A stretch of DNA of 64,000 nt from Ruminococcus sp. FMBCY1 (GCF_023921805.1 NZ_CP074197.1:2170001-2234000), one strand, 5' to 3'; positions 32,213-41,503 are shown, counted from the first letter of the stretch. The notes: generated from the sequence alone by a model not told the origin. Translations and numbers: made by a program.

Positions 32213-32250
32213 TTAACTCCTTGTCTTATTAGGCAAGGAGTTAATTTTTT
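32213..32250 (+). terminator. Terminator of ilvD
   Basis: TTAACTCCTTG (32213-32223) pairs with CAAGGAGTTAA (32234-32244), followed by six T. Confidence 0.9.
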
Positions 32251-32270
32251 AGCTTATCGTCAAATTTCTA

Positions 32271-32299
32271 TTGTAAGTTTTATACAAATATGCTATAAT
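32271..32299 (+). promoter_or_regulatory. Promoter of the EF-G-like gene
   Basis: TTGTAA (32271-32276), 17-bp spacer, TATAAT (32294-32299). Confidence 0.65.
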
Positions 32300-32372
32300 T
32301 GACAAGTAAGTTGATTACTAATTGTCGAAAACGCTTAAGATTTGAATATATATCCCGAAAGGAGTGTTTCTT

Positions 32373-34445
32373 TTGAAACAGTACAATGCTAAAAAAATAT
32401 TAAACATTGCCCTTGCAGGTCACGGCGGATGCGGTAAAACATCTGTTGCCGAGAGTATGATATATCTTGCAAAGGCATCTGAAAGACTTGGTAATATTGC
32501 AGACGGTAATACCGTTCTTGATTATGACAGTGAGGAAATCAAGCGCCAGACTTCAATTTTAACCTCGGTTGCTCCCATTGAATGGAAAAATACCAAGATA
32601 AATATTATAGATACTCCCGGTTTGTTCGACTTTGAGGGCGGTGTAGCAGAGGGTATGCGTGCCGCTGATTCAGCACTTATCGTTGTATCGGGCAAAGACG
32701 GTGTAAATGTCGGTACCGAAAAGGCTGTTAAAGCTGCCACCAAGGCAGGCCTTACAAAGATTTTCTTCGTAAACGGTCTTTGTGATGAAAGCGCCAGATT
32801 CTACCGTGTATTTGAGAGTTTAAAGGCTACATTCGGCCCTACTGTTTGTCCTGTTGTTGTTCCGTACATTGTTGACGGCCAGGCAAATACATATGTAAAT
32901 CTTTTTGATTATAAGGCTTATAAATATGATACAGACGGTTCTGTAGTGCAGACTCCGCTTCCTGATATGGGCGACAGACTTGAGGGCTTGCGTGAGGCTA
33001 TTAAAGAGGCTGTTGCGGAAACAAGCGAGGAGCTGCTCGACAAGTTTATTATGGGTGAAGAATTTACTCCGGAAGAAATTATACTCGGCGTAAGTAAGGG
33101 CGTTAAAGACGGTACAATTTGCCCTGTATTCTGCGGTGACGCACACAATACATTTGCTTTTGACCAGCTTTTGAACAGTCTTGTATGGCTTGCACCTACA
33201 GCTGCCGATAAAGGTGACGAAATTGCTGTTGATGTTGACGGCGAACCTGTTGAAATCAGCGTCAACGAAAACGCAGCGGCTGCCGCAGTTGTATTTAAAA
33301 CAGTTGTTGACCCGTTTGTAGGTAAACTTTCTTATGTTAAGGTTGTATCGGGAAAAGTCAGTGCCGATACTCCGCTTGTAAATATGAGAACAGGCACACA
33401 GGAGAGAATAGGAAAGGTTCTTACCGTAAGAGGTAAAAAACAGATTGAAACCGATTATATAGGCGCAGGCGACATCGGTGCTATTCCAAAACTTGCGTCT
33501 GTAAAAACGGGCGACACACTTTGCTCACCGCTCAGAAAAGTAGTGCTTGAGGGTATTGATTATCCTGTATCATCATATACAATGGCTATTTATCCTGTCA
33601 CAAAGGGCGATGAAGACAAGGTAGCACAGGGACTTGCAAAGCTAAGCGAGGAAGACCCTACTATTAAATATGTAACAAACCACGAAACACACGAAATGCT
33701 TATTTCAGGCTTGGGCGAGCAGCATCTTGATGTTGTAATTTCAAAGTTAAAGTCAAAATTCAATGTAGAGGCGGTTCTTAAAAAGCAGAAAATCGCATAT
33801 CGTGAAACTATCAGGAAAAAAGTTTCGGCACAGGGCAGATATAAAAAGCAGTCAGGCGGTCACGGTCAGTTCGGCGATGTTTGGATTGAGTTTGAGCCTT
33901 GCGAGAGCGAAGGTCTTGAATTTGCAGAAAGAGTTGTCGGCGGCGCAGTTCCTAAAAACTTCTTCCCGGCAGTAGAAAAGGGTTTGCGTGATTCCATTAA
34001 AAAAGGTGTGCTTGCAGGTTATCCGATGGTAGGTATCAGAGCTACACTTTATGACGGTTCGTATCATCCTGTTGACTCTTCGGAAATGTCGTTTAAAACT
34101 GCCGCAAGTATGGCGTATAAAAACGGTATTCCAAACGCATCTCCTACACTTCTTGAGCCGATCGGCTCTCTTAAGGTTACATTGCCCGACTCAAATATGG
34201 GTGATGTAATGGGTGAAGTAAACAAGCGCAGAGGCAGAGTGCTCGGTATGACTCCTGCCGAGGACAGCGGTATGCAGATTGTTGAGGGCGAAGTTCCTAT
34301 GGCAGAGATGGATAATTTCGCAACCTATCTTCGTCAGGTTACGCAGGGCAGAGGAAGTTATGAATTTGCTTTTGCAAGATATGAAGACGCTCCGGCAAAT
34401 GTTGCTCAAAAGATAATTGAAAAAGCTAAGGCTGACGCTGAATAA
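32373..34445 (+). CDS. Elongation factor G-like GTPase
   Basis: Product of 690 aa with all five EF-G domains: P-loop GHGGCGKTSVAE, switch II DTPGLFDFEGGV, domain II, domain IV (YRETIRKKVSAQGRYKKQSGGHGQFGDV) and domain V (LEPIGSLKVTLPDSNMGDVMG). The NKxD guanine-specificity motif is replaced by NGLCD (FVNGLCDESARF), as is seen in divergent EF-G-like paralogues. The TTG at 32373 has AAAGGAG 8 bases upstream; the GTG at 32364 overlaps that site. It is a ribosome-associated factor, but probably not the main translocase; no str operon genes adjoin. Confidence 0.88.
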   Translation: MKQYNAKKILNIALAGHGGCGKTSVAESMIYLAKASERLGNIADGNTVLDYDSEEIKRQTSILTSVAPIEWKNTKINIIDTPGLFDFEGGVAEGMRAADSALIVVSGKDGVNVGTEKAVKAATKAGLTKIFFVNGLCDESARFYRVFESLKATFGPTVCPVVVPYIVDGQANTYVNLFDYKAYKYDTDGSVVQTPLPDMGDRLEGLREAIKEAVAETSEELLDKFIMGEEFTPEEIILGVSKGVKDGTICPVFCGDAHNTFAFDQLLNSLVWLAPTAADKGDEIAVDVDGEPVEISVNENAAAAAVVFKTVVDPFVGKLSYVKVVSGKVSADTPLVNMRTGTQERIGKVLTVRGKKQIETDYIGAGDIGAIPKLASVKTGDTLCSPLRKVVLEGIDYPVSSYTMAIYPVTKGDEDKVAQGLAKLSEEDPTIKYVTNHETHEMLISGLGEQHLDVVISKLKSKFNVEAVLKKQKIAYRETIRKKVSAQGRYKKQSGGHGQFGDVWIEFEPCESEGLEFAERVVGGAVPKNFFPAVEKGLRDSIKKGVLAGYPMVGIRATLYDGSYHPVDSSEMSFKTAASMAYKNGIPNASPTLLEPIGSLKVTLPDSNMGDVMGEVNKRRGRVLGMTPAEDSGMQIVEGEVPMAEMDNFATYLRQVTQGRGSYEFAFARYEDAPANVAQKIIEKAKADAE

Positions 34446-34469
34446 GCAAAATAACTTTATAATTTTATC

Positions 34470-34508
34470 AAATCCCGTTGCATTTCTTTGCAATGGGATT
34501 TGTTTCTC
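34470..34508 (+). terminator. Terminator of the EF-G-like gene
   Basis: AAATCCCGTTGCA (34470-34482) pairs with TGCAATGGGATTT (34489-34501), one G-T pair, then a T-rich tail. Confidence 0.85.
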
Positions 34509-34589
34509 TTGACTAACTTTGATGTGCTGTGCTAAATTATTGTTAATGCCATTATATGGTGTAGTTTATTTGTTAAGTGGTGTTTTTAG

Positions 34590-35783
34590 TTGTTGGATTT
34601 AGTGCTTTCAAAGTTTATAAAAAATTATGATGACATAAAAAATCCGCAGGTGCGTTCGGCTTGCGGTAATTTTTCGGGTGTAGTCGGAATAATACTGAAT
34701 CTCATTTTGTTCAGTGCAAAGCTTTTGTCGGGGATACTCACCGCCTCAATTTCGGTAACGGCAGATGCGTTTAATAACCTGTCAGACGCAGGCAGTTCGG
34801 TTGTAACATTCTTGGGATTTAAACTTGCCAACAGACCTGCCGATGAAGAACATCCCTACGGTCACGGCAGATATGAATATGTGGCGGGTTTGGGAATATC
34901 GTGTGCAATTATCCTTGTGGGTGTGGAGCTTTTGAAATCGTCAATTGAAAAAATTATTAATCCCGAAGAAAGCACAGCAATTACTTTGTTGTCGGTATGT
35001 ATTCTTATCGGCTCAATCTGTGTAAAGCTGTGGATGTTTTTCTTCAACAGGGCAATGTCAAAAAAGATTTCTTCGTCTGCTCTTAAGGCAACGGCAATGG
35101 ATTCTCTCACCGACTGTATTGCTACTTCGGTAGTTTTAATAGGTTTGGGCATATCTGCCGTAACAGGCGTGAATATCGACGGTTGGCTCGGTTGTGCCGT
35201 AGCCGGATTTATTCTTTATACGGGTATAAGCACTTTTAAGGAAAGTCTTTCACCTTTGCTCGGAAATACTCCCGACCCGGAATTTATAGACGAAATCAGA
35301 GAAATTGTGCTTTCTACCGAACTTATAACGGGTATTCACGATTTGCTCATTCACGATTACGGTCCGGGAAGATGTATAATTTCTTTCCATGCGGAAGTTC
35401 CTTACGATGTCGATATTTTAAAGGCGCACGATGTAATCGACAGACTTGAAAGAAAAATACAGGAAAAGTATAATTGCGTGGTTACTATTCATATGGACCC
35501 GATTGCGGTTTCCGATGAATATACTATTGAATTAAAAGAAAAGATAAACGAGTCGCTTGACAGTATTGACGGCGCACTCAGCCTGCACGATTTCAGAATT
35601 GTAAAGGGAGAAGAACATCAGCGTGTACTTTTTGACCTTGTGGTTCCGCCTGAATGTAAATTAAAAGAAACAGATGCGTTAAATGCCGTGAAAGAAAAAA
35701 TAGCGCAGATTGATGAAAAACTTATCCCGATAATACATATTGATAAAATCTGCCTTGAATGTGGCGGAAATATTAAATTATGA
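34590..35783 (+). CDS. Cation diffusion facilitator family transporter
   Basis: Product of 397 aa. Six membrane segments in the first 220 residues; metal-site motif TADAFNNLSDAGSS in TM2, the HPYGHGRYEYV loop and the TM5 acidic DSLTDC. Residues 240-397 form the cytoplasmic metal-binding domain (HDLLIHDYGPGRCIISFHAEVPYDVDI) with an additional C-terminal repeat-like extension and a final CLECGGN. It exports divalent metals such as Zn, Mn or Fe in exchange for protons. TTG start at 34590 with a weak GTGGTG site. Confidence 0.88.
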   Translation: MLDLVLSKFIKNYDDIKNPQVRSACGNFSGVVGIILNLILFSAKLLSGILTASISVTADAFNNLSDAGSSVVTFLGFKLANRPADEEHPYGHGRYEYVAGLGISCAIILVGVELLKSSIEKIINPEESTAITLLSVCILIGSICVKLWMFFFNRAMSKKISSSALKATAMDSLTDCIATSVVLIGLGISAVTGVNIDGWLGCAVAGFILYTGISTFKESLSPLLGNTPDPEFIDEIREIVLSTELITGIHDLLIHDYGPGRCIISFHAEVPYDVDILKAHDVIDRLERKIQEKYNCVVTIHMDPIAVSDEYTIELKEKINESLDSIDGALSLHDFRIVKGEEHQRVLFDLVVPPECKLKETDALNAVKEKIAQIDEKLIPIIHIDKICLECGGNIKL

Positions 35784-35857
35784 TTTAGCAAAACACTTTA
35801 TTAAGTGATTATAAAGGTTTGGCTAAAACCGTGCGTTAAATTGCAAAACTTACTGAT

Positions 35858-35903
35858 AAAAGCAATCAAGCTGTTTGATAAAGCGGCCCGATTGCTTTTT
35901 GTT
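35858..35903 (+). terminator. Terminator of the CDF gene
   Basis: AAAAGCAATC (35858-35867) pairs with GATTGCTTTT (35890-35899), followed by TGTTTTG. The remaining gap to nrdD (to 36206) holds only promoter and NrdR-like sites. Confidence 0.75.
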
Positions 35904-36129
35904 TTGATTTTATGTCAGTGTTTAATTATAAGAACAATATACAATATATTGTGGCGATATAAACAAACGGTCACATATTATAGAAAATTTTTGTAATATT
36001 CTAATTTGTAATTATCCTAAAAAAATTGCTCAAATTAAACAAATAAAAAAATCTGTTTTTGTCAGTTTGACGATTGAATTAAACGCCTCTTTATGATAGA
36101 ATAAAACTTGTGTTCGGCAATACATATAC

Positions 36130-36173
36130 CACAATATATAGTGAAAATTATAAAAGTAACACTAAATATAGAT
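36130..36173 (+). promoter_or_regulatory. Tandem NrdR-like boxes
   Basis: CACAATATATAGTG (36130-36143) fits the NrdR core CACwATATATwGTG perfectly, and CACTAAATATAGAT (36160-36173) fits with three mismatches. Their centres are 30 bp apart, about three helical turns, as expected for paired NrdR sites. They lie 34 bases before the nrdD start. Confidence 0.7.
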
Positions 36174-36206
36174 ATATATAGGAGTTATAAATACGGAGGA
36201 AGAGAA

Positions 36207-38573
36207 ATGATAACAAAAATTATTAAGCGTGACGGACGAGAAGCGAATTTTGACACAGAAAAAATAACACAAGCCATTTATAAGGCTGCACAGGCAATCG
36301 GCGGTAACGATTATGATGCCGCAAAAGCACTTTCGGTACAGGTAAGAGATTTACTTGAGAAAAAGTGCGGAGATAAGGCTCCTACAGTTGAGCAGGTACA
36401 GGACGCTGTTGAAAAGGTGCTTATTGAAAACGGTCATGCAAGAACTGCAAAGGAATATATACTTTACCGTGCAGAGCGTACAAGAGTGCGTGAAATGAAC
36501 ACAAAGCTCATGAAGATTTATGAGGACCTTACTTTTAAATCAGCTAAAGATAACGATGTTAAGCGTGAGAACGCAAACATTGACGGTGATACTGCAATGG
36601 GTACAATGCTCAAGTACGGTTCAGAGGGCGCAAAACAGTTCAATGAAATGTACATTCTCGACCCTAAGTATTCTAAGGCTCATCGTGACGGTGATATTCA
36701 TATTCATGATCTTGATTTCTTTACACTTACCACAACTTGTTGCCAGATTGACCTTGTAAGCCTTTTTAAAGGCGGTTTTTCAACAGGTCACGGCTATTTG
36801 AGAGAACCTAATGACATTGCGTCATATTCGGCACTTGCATGTATTGCAATTCAGTCTAACCAGAATGACCAGCACGGCGGTCAGAGTGTGCCTAACTTTG
36901 ATTACTCAATGGCTCCGGGCGTTAAGAAAACATACAGAAAGCGTTACAGAATCAATCTTGAAAGAGCAATTGAACTTTTGACAGATGCCGAAGATCCTGA
37001 CGCTACAGTAAAAGAAATCTGCGAAAAGGCAGAGGAGGCAAGCGGCGAATGGCCGACACTCGAAAATCAGACTCCTAATTATAAAAAGGAGGAGCTTGCA
37101 CTTCTTAAAGAAAAGTTTGAAGACAGAGTTGCCGAGAAAATTCAGCGTTTTGCGTTTAAACATGCCGAGGCTGAAACAGATAAGGCTACTTTCCAGGCTA
37201 TGGAGGCACTTATCCATAACCTTAACACAATGCATTCAAGAGCAGGCGCACAGATTCCGTTCAGCTCACTTAACTACGGTACAGATACTTCTCCGGAGGG
37301 CAGACTTGTTATGAAGAACCTCCTTTACGCTACGGAAAGAGGTCTTGGCAACGGTGAAACACCTATTTTCCCAATTCAGATTTTCAAGGTAAAAGAGGGC
37401 GTAAACTACAATCCGGAGGATAAGAACTACGATTTGTACAAACTTTCAATGAGAGTTTCTGCAAAAAGACTTTTCCCTAACTTCTCATTTATCGACGCAC
37501 CGTACAATCTCCAATATTACAAGCCCGGTCATCCTGAAACAGAGGTTGCATATATGGGTTGCCGTACACGAGTTATGGGCAATGTTTACGATCCTGACAG
37601 AGAGATTACATACGGCAGAGGAAACCTTAGCTTTACTTCAATTAACCTTCCAAGACTTGCAATTCTTTCAAATAAAAATATTGATTTCTTCTTTGAACAG
37701 CTTGACAGAATGTGCGATCTCGTTGTAGGTCAGCTTCTTGAGCGTTTTGAAATTCAGTGTCAGAAACTTGTCAGAAACTATCCTTTCCTTATGGGTCAGG
37801 GTATTTGGCTTGACAGCGACAAGCTTACTCCTAACGATTCTGTAAGAGATGTTTTAAAGCATGGCTCACTCACAATCGGATTTATCGGACTTGCCGAGTG
37901 TCTTGTGGTTCTTACGGGCAAACATCACGGCGAGAGCGAAACTTCACAAAAGCTCGGCCTTGAAATTGTCGGCTATATGAGAAAGAAGATGAACGAGGCT
38001 ACCGAGAAGTACAAACTTAACTTCGGTGTTATCGGTACTCCTGCAGAGGGCTTGTCGGGCAGATTTGTAAGAATTGATAAAGAGCGTTTCGGAATTATTC
38101 CGGGTGTTACAGACAGAGAGTATTATACAAACTCTTTCCATGTACCTGTTTATTACAATATCTCCGCATTTGATAAAATTAAGATTGAAGCACCTTATCA
38201 CAATCTTACAAACGGCGGTCACATCTCATATATTGAGCTTGACGGTGACCCGTCACAGAATATTGACGCATTTGAGGCTGTTATCCGTTGTATGAAAGAG
38301 AGCGGAATCGGCTACGGTGCAATCAACCACCCCGTTGACCGTGACCCTGTTTGCGGACATACAGGTATTATCGGTGATTATTGCCCGCAGTGCGGCAGAA
38401 AAGAAACTAAGAACGGTCAGGGATTTGAGCGTATCCGCAGAATTACAGGCTACCTTGTAGGTACAACAGAGCGTTTTAACAATGCAAAGGCAGCCGAGGT
38501 AAGGGATAGGGTAAAGCACTCTGTTTCTGAATGTTGCGGTATGGAAGATTTTTCCGATGACATTACAGCATAA
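36207..38573 (+). CDS. nrdD: Anaerobic ribonucleoside-triphosphate reductase
   Basis: Product of 788 aa. An N-terminal ATP-cone (KIIKRDGREANFDTEKITQAIYKAA) for allosteric control, the class III catalytic barrel (LTTTCCQIDL, TMHSRAGAQIPFSSLNYG), a C-terminal zinc site (CGHTGIIGDYCPQCGR) and the glycyl-radical region RITGYLVGTTERFNNAK. It makes dNTPs strictly without oxygen. CGGAGGA precedes the ATG at 36207; an upstream in-frame start would overlap the NrdR-like boxes. nrdG follows after 2 bases. Confidence 0.97.
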   Translation: MITKIIKRDGREANFDTEKITQAIYKAAQAIGGNDYDAAKALSVQVRDLLEKKCGDKAPTVEQVQDAVEKVLIENGHARTAKEYILYRAERTRVREMNTKLMKIYEDLTFKSAKDNDVKRENANIDGDTAMGTMLKYGSEGAKQFNEMYILDPKYSKAHRDGDIHIHDLDFFTLTTTCCQIDLVSLFKGGFSTGHGYLREPNDIASYSALACIAIQSNQNDQHGGQSVPNFDYSMAPGVKKTYRKRYRINLERAIELLTDAEDPDATVKEICEKAEEASGEWPTLENQTPNYKKEELALLKEKFEDRVAEKIQRFAFKHAEAETDKATFQAMEALIHNLNTMHSRAGAQIPFSSLNYGTDTSPEGRLVMKNLLYATERGLGNGETPIFPIQIFKVKEGVNYNPEDKNYDLYKLSMRVSAKRLFPNFSFIDAPYNLQYYKPGHPETEVAYMGCRTRVMGNVYDPDREITYGRGNLSFTSINLPRLAILSNKNIDFFFEQLDRMCDLVVGQLLERFEIQCQKLVRNYPFLMGQGIWLDSDKLTPNDSVRDVLKHGSLTIGFIGLAECLVVLTGKHHGESETSQKLGLEIVGYMRKKMNEATEKYKLNFGVIGTPAEGLSGRFVRIDKERFGIIPGVTDREYYTNSFHVPVYYNISAFDKIKIEAPYHNLTNGGHISYIELDGDPSQNIDAFEAVIRCMKESGIGYGAINHPVDRDPVCGHTGIIGDYCPQCGRKETKNGQGFERIRRITGYLVGTTERFNNAKAAEVRDRVKHSVSECCGMEDFSDDITA

Positions 38574-38575
38574 TT

Positions 38576-39091
38576 ATGAGTAAAGATATTATAAGACTTT
38601 CAGGTGTTATAAAAAACAGCATAGTTGACGGCCCGGGTTTCAGACTTACAGTTTTTTGCCAGGGTTGTCCGCATCACTGCGAGGGCTGCCACAACGAAAA
38701 AACGTGGGACTTTGACGGCGGCTTTGACGGCAAGGTTGAGAAGATAATCAATGTCGCAAAGTCACTTCCGCTCTTGCAGGGACTTACTTTTTCGGGCGGC
38801 GAACCGTTTTGTCAGGCAGAGGCATTTGCAGAGCTTGGCAGACTTGCACACGAAAACGGCTATAATGTAGTTACATACACGGGCTATACTTATGAAAAGC
38901 TGCTTGAGGGAGCAGACAAACATCCCGAATGGATGGATTTGCTCAAACAGACGGACTACCTTATAGACGGCAGATTTATACTTGAAGAAAAGAGCCTGAT
39001 GCTTAAGTTCAGAGGAAGCAGAAATCAGCGTATTATTGATGTGAAAAAGAGCCTTGAAAGTAATCGAATAGTTGAAAATTACGATATATAA
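38576..39091 (+). CDS. nrdG: Anaerobic ribonucleotide reductase activase
   Basis: Product of 171 aa, radical SAM enzyme. CPHHCEGCHN holds the three cysteines of the 4Fe-4S cluster, preceded by VDGPGFRLTVFCQGC; GLTFSGGEPF is the SAM-binding motif. It installs the glycyl radical on NrdD. The start codon lies 2 bases after the nrdD stop, indicating translational coupling. Confidence 0.96.
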   Translation: MSKDIIRLSGVIKNSIVDGPGFRLTVFCQGCPHHCEGCHNEKTWDFDGGFDGKVEKIINVAKSLPLLQGLTFSGGEPFCQAEAFAELGRLAHENGYNVVTYTGYTYEKLLEGADKHPEWMDLLKQTDYLIDGRFILEEKSLMLKFRGSRNQRIIDVKKSLESNRIVENYDI

Positions 39092-39092
39092 A

Positions 39093-39132
39093 CAAAACCT
39101 GCGTTGTTGAGTATAACGCAGGTTTTGTGTTT
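39093..39132 (+). terminator. Terminator of nrdDG
   Basis: Perfect 13-bp stem CAAAACCTGCGTT (39093-39105) with AACGCAGGTTTTG (39115-39127), then TGTTTTG. Confidence 0.9.
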
Positions 39133-39211
39133 TGCTGATTTTTTCAAAAGTTAGAGCAGCAGAGTATTTTATAATTATTTGCTTTAAACTGTGCACTAAA
39201 CCGTAATAAAC

Positions 39212-39243
39212 AAAATACGGACTGCACACAAAATGCAGTCCGT
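39212..39243 (-). terminator. Terminator of the O-acetylhomoserine sulfhydrylase gene
   Basis: Perfect 10-bp stem ACGGACTGCA (39217-39226) with TGCAGTCCGT (39234-39243); on the minus strand it is followed by ATTTTGTTT. Confidence 0.85.
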
Positions 39244-39267
39244 AAATATTTGAATTATGTGATTTGA

Positions 39268-40566
39268 TTATTTAATAGCCTCAAATGCTTCCTGTAAATC
39301 GAAGAGAATATCATCAATATGCTCTGTACCGATTGAAAGACGAATTGTATTTGGCTTAATGCCCTGCTCTGCAAGCTCCTGCTCGTTAAGCTGTGAGTGT
39401 GTTGTTGATGCAGGATGAATAGCAAGTGACTTAACATCTGCTACATTTGCAAGAAGTGAGAATACCTGGAGATTATCAATGAACTTCTTAGCGTCTTCTT
39501 CTGTACCCTTGATTTCAAAAGTAAAGATTGAACCGCCGCCGTTAGGGAAGTACTTATCATAAAGTGCCTTATACGGTGAGTTTGGAAGTGATGGGTGGTT
39601 TACGCTCTCAACCTGTGGGTGATTTACAAGGAATTCAAGAACTTTCTTTGTGTTTTCTACATGACGCTCAACACGGAGTGAAAGTGTTTCAAGACCCTGC
39701 AAGAAAATGAATGCGTGGAACGGAGAGATTGTAGCACCTGTGTCACGGAGAAGAATTGCTCTGATGTATGTTACAAATGCAGCACCCGGAGCAGCCTGTG
39801 TAAATACAGCACCGTGGTATGATGGGTTTGGCTCTGCAAACTGTGGGAATTTACCTGATGCAGCCCAGTCAAACTTACCGCTCTCAATAATTACACCGCC
39901 GATTGCCGTACCGTGACCGCCGATGAACTTTGTAGCTGAATGAACAACGATGTCTGCACCGTACTCAAACGGTCTTACAAGGTAAGGGGTTGCAAATGTG
40001 CTGTCAACAACAAGCGGAATATTGTGTGCGTGTGCAATCTTTGCGAGAGCCTCAATATCAATAAGGTTAGCATTTGGATTGCCGAGTGTTTCAATGTAGA
40101 GAGCCTTTGTATTCTCGTCAATAGCGTTTTCAAAAGCACCCTCTTCATCAGGATCAACAAATGTTGTTGTAATGCCGTAAGCAGGAAGTGTGTGTTCGAG
40201 AAGGTTATATGTGCCGCCGTAGATTGTCTTTGCAGCTACGATGTTCTCGCCTGCTTTAGCAAGAGCCTGAATTGTATATGCGATTGCAGCTGCACCCGAA
40301 GCTACTGCAAGAGCGGCTGTACCACCCTCAAGAGCTGCAATTCTCTGCTCAAAAATATCTTCTGTGGGGTTTGTAAGTCTGCCGTAGATGTTGCCTGCAT
40401 CTTTAAGTGCAAAACGATCTGCGGCGTGCTGACTGTTGTGGAATACATAAGAAGTAGTTGCGTAAATCGGAACTGCTCTTGCATCTGTTACCGGGTCTGC
40501 CGATTCCTGTCCTACATGAAGCTGAAGTGTTTCAAAGTGTAATTTTCTATCTTTTAATGTGCTCAT
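39268..40566 (-). CDS. metY: O-acetylhomoserine sulfhydrylase
   Basis: Product of 432 aa, a PLP enzyme of the Cys/Met-metabolism family. [10 protein letters not shown] start, [38 protein letters not shown] and the PLP lysine in [18 protein letters not shown]; the length and the [13 protein letters not shown] insertion are those of OAH sulfhydrylases rather than cystathionine gamma-synthases. It forms homocysteine from O-acetylhomoserine and sulfide. The ATG at 40566 is chosen because GAGGTAAATAAA lies just upstream. It is preceded by a cysteine-rich leader peptide and an Rrf2-type operator. Confidence 0.94.
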   Translation of the reverse strand: MSTLKDRKLHFETLQLHVGQESADPVTDARAVPIYATTSYVFHNSQHAADRFALKDAGNIYGRLTNPTEDIFEQRIAALEGGTAALAVASGAAAIAYTIQALAKAGENIVAAKTIYGGTYNLLEHTLPAYGITTTFVDPDEEGAFENAIDENTKALYIETLGNPNANLIDIEALAKIAHAHNIPLVVDSTFATPYLVRPFEYGADIVVHSATKFIGGHGTAIGGVIIESGKFDWAASGKFPQFAEPNPSYHGAVFTQAAPGAAFVTYIRAILLRDTGATISPFHAFIFLQGLETLSLRVERHVENTKKVLEFLVNHPQVESVNHPSLPNSPYKALYDKYFPNGGGSIFTFEIKGTEEDAKKFIDNLQVFSLLANVADVKSLAIHPASTTHSQLNEQELAEQGIKPNTIRLSIGTEHIDDILFDLQEAFEAIK

Positions 40567-40637
40567 TTTATTTACCTCTTTCAATAATTAATTTAGTTTG
40601 TTACAATGTTATAATAAAAAATAATGTAGTAATGTAT

Positions 40638-40655
40638 TTGTTGCGTCAGCAACAA
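40638..40655 (-). promoter_or_regulatory. Hairpin over the Cys codons of the leader peptide
   Basis: TTGTTGC (40638-40644) and GCAACAA (40649-40655) form a 7-bp stem with loop GTCA. On the minus strand the 5' arm contains the Cys-Cys codons, and the stop codon is in the loop. A run of six T lies about 25 bases beyond. Ribosome stalling at these codons would change the fold; this is inference. Confidence 0.55.
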
Positions 40656-40726
40656 CATCCAGAGGTACTGCACATTCGTCCGTATCGGTAGTTCTGTCTT
40701 AATAGATTTACAAATAATAGAAGCAT
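40646..40726 (-). CDS. Leader peptide ending in Cys-Cys-Cys
   Basis: A 26-codon frame with AAAGGAG 7 bases before its ATG (40724-40726). It reads MLLLFVNLL, RQNYRYGRMC, then STSGCCC and TGA at 40646-40648: four Cys in the last eight residues. It sits on the metY transcript, between the promoter and metY. Runs of cysteine codons next to the stop of an upstream ORF are characteristic of cysteine-responsive attenuation. It is too short for routine gene calling. Confidence 0.75.
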   Translation of the reverse strand: MLLLFVNLLRQNYRYGRMCSTSGCCC

Positions 40727-40744
40727 TAGAATTCTCCTTTGCTA

Positions 40745-40807
40745 AAACTTACTAATTACATAGGTTTAATGTGATTGTATATTATCATATAATTTACCCG
40801 TTGTCAA
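40745..40807 (-). promoter_or_regulatory. metY promoter and Rrf2-type operator
   Basis: On the minus strand TTGACA (40802-40807), 17-bp spacer and TAATAT (40779-40784). The near-palindrome from AAACTTA to TAGGTTT at 40745-40767 covers the early transcribed region. It resembles the sites at 40956 and 42780, so the neighbouring Rrf2 regulator probably binds here. Confidence 0.75.
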
Positions 40808-40839
40808 TACTATTTTTTAAATTTTTAAAAATATATTTG

Positions 40840-40853
40840 TTTAGTAGGTTTTT
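40840..40853. promoter_or_regulatory. Isolated Rrf2-type half-site
   Basis: TTTAGTAGGTTTTT is the reverse complement of AAAAACCTACTAAA, matching the left half of the operator at 40956. It lies between the divergent metY and rrf2 promoters. Confidence 0.4.
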
Positions 40854-40952
40854 AGAGCAAAATTTGCCGGTTTTATAACATATTTATAGAATTATAAGCG
40901 ACCAATATACATATAGAAAGATAATTAAAATATAAATCGGATAAAAAACAAC

Positions 40953-40981
40953 TTGAAAACCTACTAAATATATGTTATTAT
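40953..40981 (+). promoter_or_regulatory. rrf2 promoter with embedded operator
   Basis: TTGAAA (40953-40958), 17-bp spacer, TATTAT (40976-40981). The spacer is the operator-like ACCTACTAAATATATGT, so the regulator would block its own promoter. Confidence 0.7.
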
Positions 40982-41037
40982 TATGTTATAGATGAATGCT
41001 ATATTTTTGCAAATACTTAGTAAAAGGTGGTGTTAAT

Positions 41038-41475
41038 TTGAAAATTTCTACAAAGGGAAGATACGCACTGCGAATGCTTATAGATTTGGCAATGCACCAG
41101 AATGACGGTTACATTGCACTTAAGGATATTGCGGCTCGTCAGAATATTTCCAAAAAATATCTTGAGCAGATTATGCCTATTCTTAATAAAGCCGATGTGT
41201 TACTTACAAACCGTGGATTTCAGGGTGGATACCGCCTTGCAAGAACTCCCGACCAATATACGGTAGGCGAGATTCTCCGCATTACAGAGGGTAGCCTTGC
41301 TCCTGTTGCTTGTCTTGACCACACTCCGAATAACTGCCCTATGAGCGAGGAATGCATTACTTTGCCTGTATGGCAGGGACTTAATGAGGTTATTACAAAG
41401 TATCTTGACGGCATCACTATTCAAGACATTATTGACCGTCAGACTGAGAGCATCGGCAATGACTATGTAATATAA
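41038..41475 (+). CDS. Rrf2-family regulator (CymR/IscR-like)
   Basis: Product of 145 aa. MKISTKGRYALRMLIDLA and the HTH IALKDIAARQNISKKYLEQIMPIL are the Rrf2 signatures. Three cysteines lie in ACLDHTPNNC and EEC (spacings 8 and 7), close to the IscR cluster site but not identical to it; CymR lacks them. TTG start at 41038 with AAAAGGTGG upstream. Flanked by metY and cysK, whose promoters share its putative operator, so it probably controls sulfur assimilation according to cysteine or Fe-S status. Confidence 0.88.
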   Translation: MKISTKGRYALRMLIDLAMHQNDGYIALKDIAARQNISKKYLEQIMPILNKADVLLTNRGFQGGYRLARTPDQYTVGEILRITEGSLAPVACLDHTPNNCPMSEECITLPVWQGLNEVITKYLDGITIQDIIDRQTESIGNDYVI

Positions 41476-41503
41476 TAGTATATAAGTTAATAGAAAAAAT
41501 TAT

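Noticed and set aside
35805..35996. 63-codon frame after the CDF gene
   Set aside because: It spans the CDF terminator hairpin and has no ribosome site.
39940..40542. 200-codon frame antisense to the metY gene, very rich in Cys
   Set aside because: It is a shadow of the metY codons with no ribosome site; the Cys content is an artefact of the opposite strand.
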